Assembly (NCBI RefSeq): GCF_000213555.1
Contig: NZ_GL891983.1
Coordinates: 291,698 to 355,697 of the forward strand
Direction of reading: 5' to 3'
From: Dysgonomonas gadei ATCC BAA-286
Lineage (GTDB): Bacteria; Bacteroidota; Bacteroidia; Bacteroidales; Dysgonomonadaceae
Length of the DNA: 64,000 nt
In this document: one piece after another, positions 35,498-44,901 of the stretch
How the letters are laid out: each line of letters begins with the position of its first letter
Numbering within the stretch: position 1 is the stretch's first letter
The notes under the pieces: generated by a model
Told to the model about the DNA's origin: nothing
Databases searched by the model: none
The model's input: the letters and a program-made list of their open reading frames with translations, nothing else
Made by a program: the position numbers and the translations under genes

Positions 35498-36297
35498 TAA
35501 GTAATAAGTTTTAAGTAATGAGTAATGAAAATAATTTATTTGAGAAAAATTTATCTATGTTATTAGCCGATAGCCTTTAGCTGTTAGCTTATAGTTCTTT
35601 GATAAAATGAATCAGCAGATTTGTAAATTAGCAGATTAGCAAATGAATGAAAAAGTGTAACCTTTGTTACCTTTTATTTTTAACCACAGAGTAAACGGAG
35701 TAGCACGGAGTTTTTAAAAGAAAAAGTGACAATAAAAATTGTGTAAAAAGTCGTCAGGTTTGTCAGGTTTTGTACATAAGCTATCGACTAACAGCTATCA
35801 GCTAATAGCTGAAAAATGTGTTACTTTTGTTACCTTTTTTATTTAAACACAGAGTAAAAAGAGTAATAGGAGCTTTAGTAAAAAGTAACAATGAAAAACA
35901 ATACAAAAGTGTCAGATGTGTCAGGTTTTAACAAAGTCCTCAATGTAATGAAAAGGGCTTTACCGCAAAGGAAAAGAGTTACGCAAAGAACACAAGTAAA
36001 AAGCATTGAGCAAGGTGTTACTTTTATTACCCTCTAACAAGTAATAAGTTTTGAGTAATGAGTTTTAAGTTGAAGAACTGTTTTCTCTTAAGAAACACTT
36101 TTTTATTTTGCTGATATTTAATGCTTTGCATTTGCTCCAAAATATATCCAAATCAAACGTGTTTCTTTCATTATCTTAATCCGGCGCCCCGGATTTAGGT
36201 GCTGTTAACTGATTACTGTTGACTGTTAACTGAAAAAGCTGTTACTTCTGTTACTTTTTAACTATAAATAGTTAACGAAACAAAAAAAACAAGATCT
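35498..36297. repeat. 800-bp non-coding mosaic of repeat modules
   Basis: No gene is seen in any frame. It holds AGTAATAAGTTTTGAGTAATGAGT-like stretches at both ends (near 35500 and 36040). Four copies of the GTTACYTTTGTTAC module are at 35655-35675, 35818-35840, 36015-36035 and 36239-36259. An ACCACAGAGTAAACGGAG-like stretch lies near 35682 and an ACCGCAAAGG one near 35960. Other elements are GTCAGGTTTGTCAGGTTTT near 35754, a CAGCTAT/ATAGCTG hairpin (35792-35811) and an AATCCGG/CCGGATT hairpin (36178-36195). The last module ends about 40 bases before the transglutaminase gene. Confidence 0.75.
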
Positions 36298-37740
36298 ATG
36301 AAACACTTATATCTTATAATAATCACACTGGCAATATGGGGATGCAATAGCCAACAACCCAAATCTGTGAGTCTGGAGCAAATAGATACGGAAGAAAAGG
36401 CCGGAAATTTCACGAAAGCTTCTTACCTGATAGACTTATATATTGCTGAGAATAGACCTTCTGCCGATACAATCTATGACCTCAACTGGAGAAAGGATAA
36501 GATGCATCGCATAGCTCTGGACTTCAACAAGGACAAAGAACCGGTAATGGAATACATCAAAAAATACTATCCTGATGTAAATGATGATATGTTAGCCAAA
36601 TGGGAAGCAGATAAATCTCTGGAATATATGGTTATAGACGGTCAGAAGAGATATTTCAGCCGTGGAGCGGGCAACCTGTTCCGGCTGGATAAAGATGCTA
36701 TCGCAAAGAAAAAGGAAATAGATAAACCGGGGACAGACGCAAAGGAAGAAACCCTGAAAGTACATCTGCCGGAAATAGTATCAGTATTGGGAAAAACAGG
36801 AAAAACCCAAATGTCTCCCGTGGCAATGAGAGTAAAATATGAAGTGACGCTGAAACCGAATGCAGTACCCGAAGGAGAAGTTGTAAGATGCTGGCTTCCG
36901 TACCCGAGAGAGGATGAGCGCAGACAATCGGAAATAAAGTTGTTGTCGGTAAATGACGATAATTATATTATATCCCCGTCTGAATATGCACACCGCACAT
37001 TATATATGGAGAAAGTTGCAAAGAAAAACGAGCCTCTGAAGTTTGAGATAGAATTCTCATATAAATCGGCGGCAGAATGGTTCAATCTTGAGGGCAAAGA
37101 GATCAAGCCATATGACAAAAACAGCGATCTGTATAAGACATATACTTCCGAACGGGCTCCCCATATCGTTTTCAGTGATTCTATCAAAGCCATATCGGAA
37201 CGTATCATCGGTAACGAAACAGATCCTTATCAGAAGATGAAAAAGATATTCACTTGGGTGGATGAAAATTTCCCTTGGGCAGGCGCACGGGAATACTCGA
37301 CAATAGACAATATCCCGGCCTATGTACTGGCAAATAATCATGGCGACTGCGGACAGGTAACATTGTTGTTTATAACGCTGGCACGCTACAATGGCATTCC
37401 TGCACGCTGGCAAAGCGGATTTATGATGCATCCGGACGGACTGAACCTGCACGACTGGAGCGAATTCTATATAGAAGGTACCGGCTGGATACCGATGGAC
37501 CAGTCATTCGGTATCAACAGGTTTACAGATGATGAGAAAGTCAGGTACATATATTCTAACGGGATGGACGCGTACCGCTGGATAGTCAATAACGATTATT
37601 CCCGGCCTCTATTCCCCGAAAAGATTTACCCACGAAGCGAAACTGTGGATTTTCAGCGTGGCGAGTTGGAATGGAAAGGAGGAAACTTATACTTTGATAA
37701 ATGGAACTGGGACTTTGACGTCACATATACTAATAACTAA
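36298..37740 (+). CDS. Transglutaminase-like (papain-fold) lipoprotein
   Basis: 480 aa. Lipobox IWGC with Cys16, without acidic residues after it, so probably periplasmic-facing. After a helical N-terminal part and an immunoglobulin-like region (about 175-265), the transglutaminase core has Cys351 (HGDCGQVTLLF), His385 (LHDWSEFYI) and Asp401 (PMDQSFG), a complete triad. WQSGFMMHPDG lies between Cys and His, as in bacterial members thought to act as peptidases. It sits at the end of the wall-degradation region, so a role on muropeptides is a reasonable inference, but the 800-bp spacer separates it from the operon. Confidence 0.82.
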   Translation: MKHLYLIIITLAIWGCNSQQPKSVSLEQIDTEEKAGNFTKASYLIDLYIAENRPSADTIYDLNWRKDKMHRIALDFNKDKEPVMEYIKKYYPDVNDDMLAKWEADKSLEYMVIDGQKRYFSRGAGNLFRLDKDAIAKKKEIDKPGTDAKEETLKVHLPEIVSVLGKTGKTQMSPVAMRVKYEVTLKPNAVPEGEVVRCWLPYPREDERRQSEIKLLSVNDDNYIISPSEYAHRTLYMEKVAKKNEPLKFEIEFSYKSAAEWFNLEGKEIKPYDKNSDLYKTYTSERAPHIVFSDSIKAISERIIGNETDPYQKMKKIFTWVDENFPWAGAREYSTIDNIPAYVLANNHGDCGQVTLLFITLARYNGIPARWQSGFMMHPDGLNLHDWSEFYIEGTGWIPMDQSFGINRFTDDEKVRYIYSNGMDAYRWIVNNDYSRPLFPEKIYPRSETVDFQRGELEWKGGNLYFDKWNWDFDVTYTNN

Positions 37741-37788
37741 CCGGAAGGTTATTCACTGAAACTAACATTTTTTTAGGGTTCTCACAGA

Positions 37789-37832
37789 AAAGGCTTTAGC
37801 CATATACCCGTACAGGTCAGACTAAAGCCTTT
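37789..37832. terminator. Bidirectional terminator between convergent genes
   Basis: AAAGGCTTTAG (37789-37799) and CTAAAGCCTTT (37822-37832) form an 11-bp stem with a 22-base loop. It lies between the plus-strand transglutaminase gene and the minus-strand operon. T-runs are short on both sides. Confidence 0.6.
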
Positions 37833-37875
37833 ATCTATTCGTTCTTTGATGTCTTGTTTACTATCCGCACACAGA

Positions 37876-38013
37876 TTATTCTTTCATAATCTTATATTCA
37901 CCTTTCTGCGTGTATGTACGGCCAAATATATAAGCTTCCAAAATCTCTATCTGACGAATATCTACAGATAAATTCCGTATGATCAGTTCCTTGCCTCCAT
38001 CTTGGCATTGTAA
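37876..38013 (-). pseudogene. Out-of-frame coding remnant, probable lost 3' end of the adjacent gene
   Basis: On the minus strand a 45-codon open stretch without a start codon runs from just inside the preceding gene to a TAA at 37878-37876. It has natural-looking codon use (ending GRTYTQKGEYKIMKE). Its frame is shifted by one base relative to the 165-aa gene. Joining the two around 38001 gives a protein of about 200 aa ending in this sequence. Either one base has been lost here or the read has an error. No slippery heptamer for programmed frameshifting is visible. Confidence 0.5.
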
Positions 38014-38480
38014 TTAAGCAGATTTACCTGCTCAAAAATAATTATAATATCTTCTGTCTTTTTGGCTTTACTTAAAGCACTCTCAAATGCAGCACTGTCT
38101 TCATAAAAAACGAAGTAGGCAATGTCCAGATATTTCGAAAACCTGCTCACAGCCTCGTCTCTCGATAATAATTGTTTCTTAACGGCTTTCTTATAATACT
38201 TATCCATTTTCTCTACAGACTGCAGAATGTCGGGTTTCTGTACTTCAATCTCAGAGTTATTAAGGCCTACCCTTGTTTCGTAACGCAGCAGATATATATT
38301 CTCCACAGCCTGTAGTTTACGGGCTATGAGATCTCCGAGTTCATGCGAAGAATAATCTTTTATATCTTCGACTTTTATGCCATCCCCATAAACATCGTAT
38401 TCGAAATTTGTTGCTTTCTGTGCCTGCAATGACAATACTGTGTATATAAATACAAATGATAAGCAAACAATCTTTTTCAT
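37983..38480 (-). CDS. Small secreted protein of unknown function, likely truncated by a frameshift
   Basis: 165 aa as read. Signal peptide 1-20 (MKKIVCLSFVFIYTVLSLQA). The mature part is mostly helical and charged (HELGDLIARKLQAVENIYLLRYETR, DEAVSRFSKYLDIAYFVFYEDSAAF), and I do not recognise a family. It follows the SusD gene by 29 bases and is presumably the third gene of that operon. The last residues (NAKMEARN) look unlike a natural end, and an out-of-frame continuation lies directly downstream. Confidence 0.7.
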   Translation of the reverse strand: MKKIVCLSFVFIYTVLSLQAQKATNFEYDVYGDGIKVEDIKDYSSHELGDLIARKLQAVENIYLLRYETRVGLNNSEIEVQKPDILQSVEKMDKYYKKAVKKQLLSRDEAVSRFSKYLDIAYFVFYEDSAAFESALSKAKKTEDIIIIFEQVNLLNYNAKMEARN

Positions 38481-38509
38481 ATCTATTTTATTTTATAAGT
38501 TAGTATCCT

Positions 38510-39961
38510 TTATTTTTCCCACCACGATTTTATGTTGATGTTATCACCACCCATATTCTCTACGGCTTTTTGGTAATTAGTACTATTCATCCGCTTTATT
38601 TTAGGTGGGTATTGGTAGCGTATGGGCATCTTGCCATTATTGAGTAATCCTCCATTATCCGGAAGTACAGGCAGCCCTGTTCTTTTGTATTCGAACCATT
38701 GCTGATAGTCATTGAAGAACAAAGCTAAATACTTCTGAAGCATTATTCTTTCGAAAGTATTATTGTACGCAGCATTTACATTACTGAAATAGTTAGCCGG
38801 AACTACTCCACCCCATTGTTCGATAGCCGCTTTAGTACCTTCTTCATAATAGGTTTTTGCATCTCCCGATATTATATTCTTATATGCCAGTTCTGCCATT
38901 ATAAACTTAACTTCGGCATAAGTCATCAAGACAATATTCAGAGGAGCCTTTGCCAAGGTCTGATTCAGGTTAGACGGAGTATAATTGAATGTCTGAGTAA
39001 TAGGACTACCACTGGGGATTCCTTTATATCCGATATTCTTTCCATCCAGGTCCTTCGCTTTCGAAGCCCAGATAGGCAATCTCGGATCGTCTATAGCCAC
39101 AAGGTTATCTATAAAAAATTCTCCTGCAGCCCGTCCTGTAGTAAAATCCTGTGGTCTGGAAATAGGAGGTAACTGTGGGGCCAACCCTGACAGAGCTAAG
39201 ATAGCCCCATCTGCATTCTTCTCAAAAACAGGGTATTTAACAGGATCATTCACCATCTTCTTCAATTCAGCATATACATTCATTTCCGAGTCCCTCTTGG
39301 ATATTCGCAATAAACAGCGCATACGTAAAGAGTTACAAAACTTTTTCCACTTTAGTACGCCTTCTGCCTCAGTATTGGCATTATAGAGAAGATCTCCTAT
39401 ATAGGTTAATTTCTGTGATGTAATGAACATGTCATTTGCCGTCTCGAGATCTGATATAATACGGGTATAAATTTCCTTCTGTGTATCAAACACGGGTTTT
39501 AATATCCCTTCTTCAGCTCGTGAAGCCTCTTTCATAGGCACGTCACCAAATGCATCGGTCAAATTTGCGTACAACCAGCTGTTTAGGGTCAGAGCGATTG
39601 CCTGTGAATTCGGATCTTTAAACTTTACGGAAGCCTCATACATCTCTTTTACAGACGTTAGCCAGTTATAATAAGTACTCCATACACCTTCACCCGATGT
39701 TTCCGTCATATAGTAATGTGCCCTGTCTGTTCCACTACTCGGATGACTTAGAGAGACTTGCATAAAATCGAAAGTCACATCATCGGCTCTCAGGTAATTG
39801 TAACTGGCCATTTCATATAAAATAGGACTTAACAGTGAACTTTGTGATATTTCATCTATTCTGTTCGGGTCTTTGTTCAGTTCCTCAAATCCACTGTCGC
39901 AAGCTGTAAAGCTGGTGGCGAGGATACATAATACTATCGATATTTTGTCTAGTAATCTCAT
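38510..39961 (-). CDS. SusD-like surface lipoprotein (pair 3)
   Basis: 483 aa. Lipobox FTAC, Cys21, followed by acidic DSGFEELNKDPNR, the start typical of the SusD-like 2 subfamily. Further marks are LNSWLYANLTDAFGDVPMKEA, MTYAEVKFIMAELAYKN and an aromatic C-terminal stretch (LALFFNDYQQWFEYKRTGLPVLP). The start is supported by the lipoprotein signal and an 18-base gap after its SusC partner. The substrate is unknown: no glycosidase or regulator adjoins this pair. Confidence 0.9.
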   Translation of the reverse strand: MRLLDKISIVLCILATSFTACDSGFEELNKDPNRIDEISQSSLLSPILYEMASYNYLRADDVTFDFMQVSLSHPSSGTDRAHYYMTETSGEGVWSTYYNWLTSVKEMYEASVKFKDPNSQAIALTLNSWLYANLTDAFGDVPMKEASRAEEGILKPVFDTQKEIYTRIISDLETANDMFITSQKLTYIGDLLYNANTEAEGVLKWKKFCNSLRMRCLLRISKRDSEMNVYAELKKMVNDPVKYPVFEKNADGAILALSGLAPQLPPISRPQDFTTGRAAGEFFIDNLVAIDDPRLPIWASKAKDLDGKNIGYKGIPSGSPITQTFNYTPSNLNQTLAKAPLNIVLMTYAEVKFIMAELAYKNIISGDAKTYYEEGTKAAIEQWGGVVPANYFSNVNAAYNNTFERIMLQKYLALFFNDYQQWFEYKRTGLPVLPDNGGLLNNGKMPIRYQYPPKIKRMNSTNYQKAVENMGGDNINIKSWWEK

Positions 39962-39979
39962 TTCTTAATCTTTTACATA

Positions 39980-42900
39980 TTAAAATTTAACATTCAGGTT
40001 TATCCCCATAGTACGTGAAGAGGGCATTTGACCCATTTCAGTTCCGGGAACAATTGTAGAACTATTTAAGGCTGCCGCTTCCGGATCGAACAGAGGGTAT
40101 TCCTTTGTCCACATCCACAGATTACGACCAAACAAGGCTACAGCAAGGGAATTCAGTTTCAGCTTCTTTGTTATCGACGATGGGAAGTTATATTCTACCC
40201 TTGCTTCCCGAAGTTTTATGAATGTAGCGTCAAATGAGTTTGTCTCCACATTTGCCCGGCGATAATAGTCTGAATAATATTGGCTTACCAGCGCTCTGGT
40301 TGTATTTGGAGAATAAGTTCCGTCTCCGTTAGCAATAACACCATCTCCTACCAATTTACCATCTTCTGAGTCACGGCCGTAAAGGGTGTGTTTCAATTTA
40401 CCTTGTTCTGTCATTTTATGATGCGACTGAGAATAAACCAAACCGCCGTATTGTCCATCTATGGATAAAGACACCCGTACATTCTTGATCGTAAATTCAT
40501 TTTGAAGGCCGGCTTTCCATCCCGGATATGCATTACCAACATACTCGACATTTTCGGGTTTTGCTGTCAATCCCGTAGCAGCGTCGTATATGACTTTACC
40601 TTCCGGATTGCGGAGCAACTTATAACCGTACATATCTCCCATAGAACCGCCTACTTTCGCATAATAATATACAGTTCCGGCTTGCGCTATCATCTGATCC
40701 TCATCATTATCCAGATCTTCAGAAAGTTCCATTATCCTATTCCAGTTCTTCGCCCAATTAAAGGAAGCTTTCCATTTGAAGCTACGTTGTTCCATCAATA
40801 CCCCGTTCAGGACTACTTCCAGCCCTTGGTTTCTTACTTTTCCGGCATTGATTGTGGCTTTGCCATACCCTGCTGTCGGATCGATAGGTACATCTATAAT
40901 CTGGTTCTTTGTATAATTCTGATATCCTGTAATATCTATACCTAGCCTGTTTTTAAACATCCGGAAATCTATTCCAGCCTCATAGTTAGTCGATATCTCA
41001 GGCTTTAGGTTCGCATTATATAATGTTCCCGGTCTTTCAGCGGCACCCGAAAATTCGCTTACCGAGTAATACTTAGCTGTTTTGTACGGGTCTGTATCAT
41101 TACCTACCTGTGCCCAGGATAATCTCAATTTAGTAAAAGATATCTGAGACGGCATTTTAACGACATCCGACAGGACGAAACTACCGCTGACAGAAGGATA
41201 GAAGAATGAATTGTTCTCGATAGGCAACGTACTCGACCAGTCGTTACGTCCGGTCACATCCAAATACAAGAACTTCTTATAATTAATTGTAGCTGTTCCG
41301 TACAAGCTGTTAACCTGCTTATCCCGGTTTGTGGACCTCATAGTTGCACTTGTGAAACCATTGGACAATTTATACACACCCGGAGTCACCAATCCTGTGA
41401 TATATCCCGCCTTGTAACGATATTCACTCTTTCTCATATTGCCTCCGGCAGAAACTCTCAGTCCTAAATCCCGGTTAAACTGCTCTCTGTAAGAGAAAAG
41501 AAAGTCTGTATTTATCTCAAAGTAATTGATATCCTCCTCTTTGTAGTAACCTGTAGCAAAGTTGGCCGTATTGTAGGGACGATGCTGTTCTCTCGCCTCA
41601 TGCGACATTTCTATACCTGTCCTCACCAGTAAGTCGAACTTCCTTGAGAACTGATACGTCGCACTCGCTGTACCTAATACTGAATTCTTATCCGTAGGAT
41701 TTTCCATCTCATAGGCTATCAGATAAGGATTGTCTATATAGCTGCTGAAAGGATGTATCTGCTCTACCTGATCCTTATCTTTTTTCCATATCGGACGGTA
41801 CCAGGCCAAGTCGACGTTAGGATTCTGGAAGATCATAAAATAGGAAATAGACTGGTTGTTATAGCCCGTTCCCGGAAGGTTATCACTATTTCTGTTGGTA
41901 AAGCTCACCTTGGAAGAAAAGCGAAGCTTGTTTGTCACTTTATAGTCAAACGAAGTAGAGACTGATGTCCTTTTGAAGCCGGTATTAGGCATCATCCATT
42001 CATTGTTCTGATGTGTAAGTGATGCCCTGAAACTCGCCTTATCCGAAGAACCTTCAATGGATATGCTATTGGTGAAGTTGGTACCGGTTCGCCAAAAGTC
42101 CTTTATATTATTTTTGTATGGCTGCCATAACTGCCGTTCCAGACTCTGTCCTTCAACGTTCGGGTCATACTGGAAATACATTTGTCCATCAAATTTAGGA
42201 CCGAATGCACTACTAGTAGAGCCGGTGTTCGTTCCATCCGCCGATGCCCCATATGAATAATACCAATTGCCGTTCTTATCCTTAGCTTGTGTTCCTTGCC
42301 CATATTCATACTGATAATCAGGCCATTTTAAAACATTATCCAGACTAAAGCTGGAACTGAATGTCACTCCTATCCCTTTCTGCTTCGAACCTGATTTTGT
42401 AGTTATTATCAAAGCTCCGTTTGCAGCACGACTACCATACAAAGCAGCAGCGGAAGCACCTTTCAGGACTGTTATAGACTCAATATCCTCTGGATTCAGA
42501 TCATTCACAGCATCGCCATAGTCGACAGGAATATCACTTCCCGAACCCGCACCGTATGAGTCGGCTCCTGTACCTGTAGCTGAACCTCCAATCGGGACAC
42601 CATCAATCACAATAAGAGCATTGTTACCATCCATGTTCATGGAGTTATCTCCACGTAATGAAATACGGGATGTTCCTAATGGCCCTCCGCCGGGACTGAT
42701 TATACTCAACCCAGCGACTTTACCGGAGAGGGCTGTTGCCCAGTTATTAGACTTAGAGTCATTTAAGGCCTGTCCTTCAATATTCTCTGTAGCAAATCCA
42801 AGACCTTTTTCTTCCCGCTTGATCCCCAGTGCCGTAACAACAACTTCATCCAGTTGCTTCTGGTCTTCTTTTAATGTAATCGTGTAGTGTTTATTGCTCT

Positions 42901-43177
42901 CTATCTCCATTTCAACCAGCTGATAGCCTATGTATGAAATGCTCAGGATTCCTGTAGCCGGAGTTTCCAGAGAGAACTTACCATCCATATCCGTTACCGT
43001 ACCGACAGAAGTTCCTTTAACTTTTATTGTGGCCCCAATTACAGTTTCGCCACTCTCATCCTTAACCACACCGGTTATTGAGGTTGCCTTATTCTGGGCA
43101 TTCAGCATAGAAATACCAAGCAGGAAAAAGAGTATAAGAATGGCTCTCCTGTTTGGTTTCGTCAGATTTACTTTCAT
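39980..43177 (-). CDS. SusC-like TonB-dependent outer-membrane transporter (pair 3)
   Basis: 1065 aa. Signal peptide about 1-28 (ending MLNAQ). CarboxypepD-reg-like domain (about 35-110, GVVKDESGETVIGATIKVKGTSVGT). The plug starts DEVVVTALGIKREEKGLGFA and contains SLRGDNSMNMDGNNALIVIDG and PEDIESITVLKGASAAALYGSRAANG. The barrel ends MGINLNVKF. The DEVVVTALGIKRE plug subtype resembles pair 2 and not pair 1. It is transcribed in the same direction as uxaA, which ends 173 bases upstream. TACTTTTG at 43220-43213 could be its own -7 box. Confidence 0.92.
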   Translation of the reverse strand: MKVNLTKPNRRAILILFFLLGISMLNAQNKATSITGVVKDESGETVIGATIKVKGTSVGTVTDMDGKFSLETPATGILSISYIGYQLVEMEIESNKHYTITLKEDQKQLDEVVVTALGIKREEKGLGFATENIEGQALNDSKSNNWATALSGKVAGLSIISPGGGPLGTSRISLRGDNSMNMDGNNALIVIDGVPIGGSATGTGADSYGAGSGSDIPVDYGDAVNDLNPEDIESITVLKGASAAALYGSRAANGALIITTKSGSKQKGIGVTFSSSFSLDNVLKWPDYQYEYGQGTQAKDKNGNWYYSYGASADGTNTGSTSSAFGPKFDGQMYFQYDPNVEGQSLERQLWQPYKNNIKDFWRTGTNFTNSISIEGSSDKASFRASLTHQNNEWMMPNTGFKRTSVSTSFDYKVTNKLRFSSKVSFTNRNSDNLPGTGYNNQSISYFMIFQNPNVDLAWYRPIWKKDKDQVEQIHPFSSYIDNPYLIAYEMENPTDKNSVLGTASATYQFSRKFDLLVRTGIEMSHEAREQHRPYNTANFATGYYKEEDINYFEINTDFLFSYREQFNRDLGLRVSAGGNMRKSEYRYKAGYITGLVTPGVYKLSNGFTSATMRSTNRDKQVNSLYGTATINYKKFLYLDVTGRNDWSSTLPIENNSFFYPSVSGSFVLSDVVKMPSQISFTKLRLSWAQVGNDTDPYKTAKYYSVSEFSGAAERPGTLYNANLKPEISTNYEAGIDFRMFKNRLGIDITGYQNYTKNQIIDVPIDPTAGYGKATINAGKVRNQGLEVVLNGVLMEQRSFKWKASFNWAKNWNRIMELSEDLDNDEDQMIAQAGTVYYYAKVGGSMGDMYGYKLLRNPEGKVIYDAATGLTAKPENVEYVGNAYPGWKAGLQNEFTIKNVRVSLSIDGQYGGLVYSQSHHKMTEQGKLKHTLYGRDSEDGKLVGDGVIANGDGTYSPNTTRALVSQYYSDYYRRANVETNSFDATFIKLREARVEYNFPSSITKKLKLNSLAVALFGRNLWMWTKEYPLFDPEAAALNSSTIVPGTEMGQMPSSRTMGINLNVKF

Positions 43178-43212
43178 CCGTTTATTTTTATTAATGATTA
43201 AAAACTCACGGG

Positions 43213-43220
43213 CAAAAGTA
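43213..43220 (-). promoter_or_regulatory. Possible -7 box for susC pair 3
   Basis: TACTTTTG on the minus strand fits TAnnTTTG and lies about 35 bases before the start codon. No -33 element is evident. Confidence 0.35.
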
Positions 43221-43350
43221 TCCCTCTATGATTACAGATTCGTTAACACAAAGTTGTTATATGATTAAATTTTGGTAAAAGCTGACCAGGGTAATAATAG
43301 ACTCCAGCCAGCTCTTCAAATATATACATTAATAAAATATTGCCTCTTAA

Positions 43351-44838
43351 TTATAGTGTCACTCCCGACTTAAATATGGCTATTTCCTTAAAGCCTGTCT
43401 CTTCATGTTTCAGATGCTTACCATCACAAACTTCGACCGTAAAGTTGATAAAATCATTCAGCACGATTTCCATGCTGTGCCCTTCGAGCAAGGCTCCGGC
43501 ATTAAAGTCTATCCAGTTCTGCTTGAAATTATACAGTTTACTATTAGTCGATATTTTCATTGTAGGAACAAAAGCTCCGAATGGAGTACCACGACCTGTT
43601 GTAAACAGCACTATCTGACAACCCGACATAGCCAGAGCCGATGCGGCTACAAGGTCGTTACCCGGTGCATTCAGCAGGTTAAGTCCATGCTTTACTACCG
43701 GCTGGCCATAATCCAACACATCCACGACTTCCGAGTTACCACCCTTTTGGGTACAGCCCAGCGATTTATCTTCAAGGGTAGTAATGCCCCCGGCTTTATT
43801 CCCCGGTGAAGGATTTTCATATATCGGCTGGTCGAACTTGCGGAAGTAATGCTTGAAGTTATTGATTAACAACACTGTATCATCAAAAACTTTTTTTGTC
43901 TCGGCACGGTTCATCAGGATAGTTTCGGCTCCGAACATTTCGGGCACTTCGGTAAGGATGCTTGTTCCCCCCTGTGCTATCAGCCAGTCGGAGAACTGCC
44001 CTACCAACGGATTGGCTGTAATACCGGAAAAGCCGTCGCTACCACCACACTTCAGTCCTACTTTCAGTTTCGATAATGGAAGTGGTTCGCGTTTGTCGTT
44101 ACGCATATTCTCTACCAGTTCCTTCATCAGCTGAAAACCTGTTTCTATTTCATCCTGTACTTCCTGTGCAATAAGAAATTTAACCCGCTTATCGTCCCAT
44201 TCGCCCATTACTTTTTTGAAGTCCTTCTGCTGATTGTTTTCACAACCGAGGCTCATTACCAATACGCCGCCTGCATTAGGATGTTTGGCCAGTGCCGCCA
44301 ATGCCTTCTGGGTATTGACATGATCGTCACCAAGTTGGGAACAGCCATAGTTATGAGTATAGACACGTATATCGTCTATATGGGAAACATCAAGTTCGTT
44401 TTTTATACGGTTGATAATAGCCTGTGCCTGTCCGTTTACACAGCCTACGGTAGGAACAATCCACAGTTCATTGCGGATACCCATTTCGCCATTGTAACGC
44501 AGATAACCGTTTATAGTAAGGTTACTCTTTTTTATATCCAGTTTCGGATGAACCGGAACATAAGCGTATTGGAGATCGTCATGCAAATTGGTCTTCACAT
44601 TCTGCGTATGTACGTGCTCACCGATATGAATATCAGTTGTAGCATGTCCTATAGGGTAACCGTATTTGATAACGTCTTCGTTTGCTTTTATCTCGTCTAT
44701 TGCAAACTTATGGCCTGTAGGGATCGTATTCCTGATAGTGACTTTTTTGCCGTCTATATCCAGAATATCACCTTCACCCAGATCATCTATTGCCACACAG
44801 ACATTATCTGTAGGGGCTATTTTAAGATATTTATTCAT
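43351..44838 (-). CDS. uxaA: Altronate dehydratase
   Basis: 495 aa from the chosen ATG. It dehydrates D-altronate to 2-keto-3-deoxygluconate in the galacturonate pathway (Fe-dependent, cytoplasmic). The N-terminal SAF-like domain (1-90) carries GHKFAIDEIKANEDVIKYGYPIGHA. The large C-terminal domain holds NELWIVPTVGCVNGQAQAI, RVYTHNYGCSQLGDD, LVMSLGCENNQQ, LKCGGSDGFSGITANPLVG and LFTTGRGTPFGAFVPTMK. An ATG at 44901 would add 21 residues running through a repeat-derived spacer. The ATG at 44838 (MNKYLKIAPTDNVCVA) fits the family start. Confidence 0.95.
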   Translation of the reverse strand: MNKYLKIAPTDNVCVAIDDLGEGDILDIDGKKVTIRNTIPTGHKFAIDEIKANEDVIKYGYPIGHATTDIHIGEHVHTQNVKTNLHDDLQYAYVPVHPKLDIKKSNLTINGYLRYNGEMGIRNELWIVPTVGCVNGQAQAIINRIKNELDVSHIDDIRVYTHNYGCSQLGDDHVNTQKALAALAKHPNAGGVLVMSLGCENNQQKDFKKVMGEWDDKRVKFLIAQEVQDEIETGFQLMKELVENMRNDKREPLPLSKLKVGLKCGGSDGFSGITANPLVGQFSDWLIAQGGTSILTEVPEMFGAETILMNRAETKKVFDDTVLLINNFKHYFRKFDQPIYENPSPGNKAGGITTLEDKSLGCTQKGGNSEVVDVLDYGQPVVKHGLNLLNAPGNDLVAASALAMSGCQIVLFTTGRGTPFGAFVPTMKISTNSKLYNFKQNWIDFNAGALLEGHSMEIVLNDFINFTVEVCDGKHLKHEETGFKEIAIFKSGVTL

Positions 44839-44901
44839 TTCTGTTTTCTCCTTTTTTTCTATTGATCGTAGAAAAAGTTGACAAACTTGACACTTTTTCA
44901 T

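Noticed and set aside
44281..44865. 194-codon plus-strand frame opposite uxaA
   Set aside because: It lies wholly antisense to a well-supported enzyme gene, has a Cys/Tyr/Ile-rich composition typical of reverse-frame translation, and has no start context.
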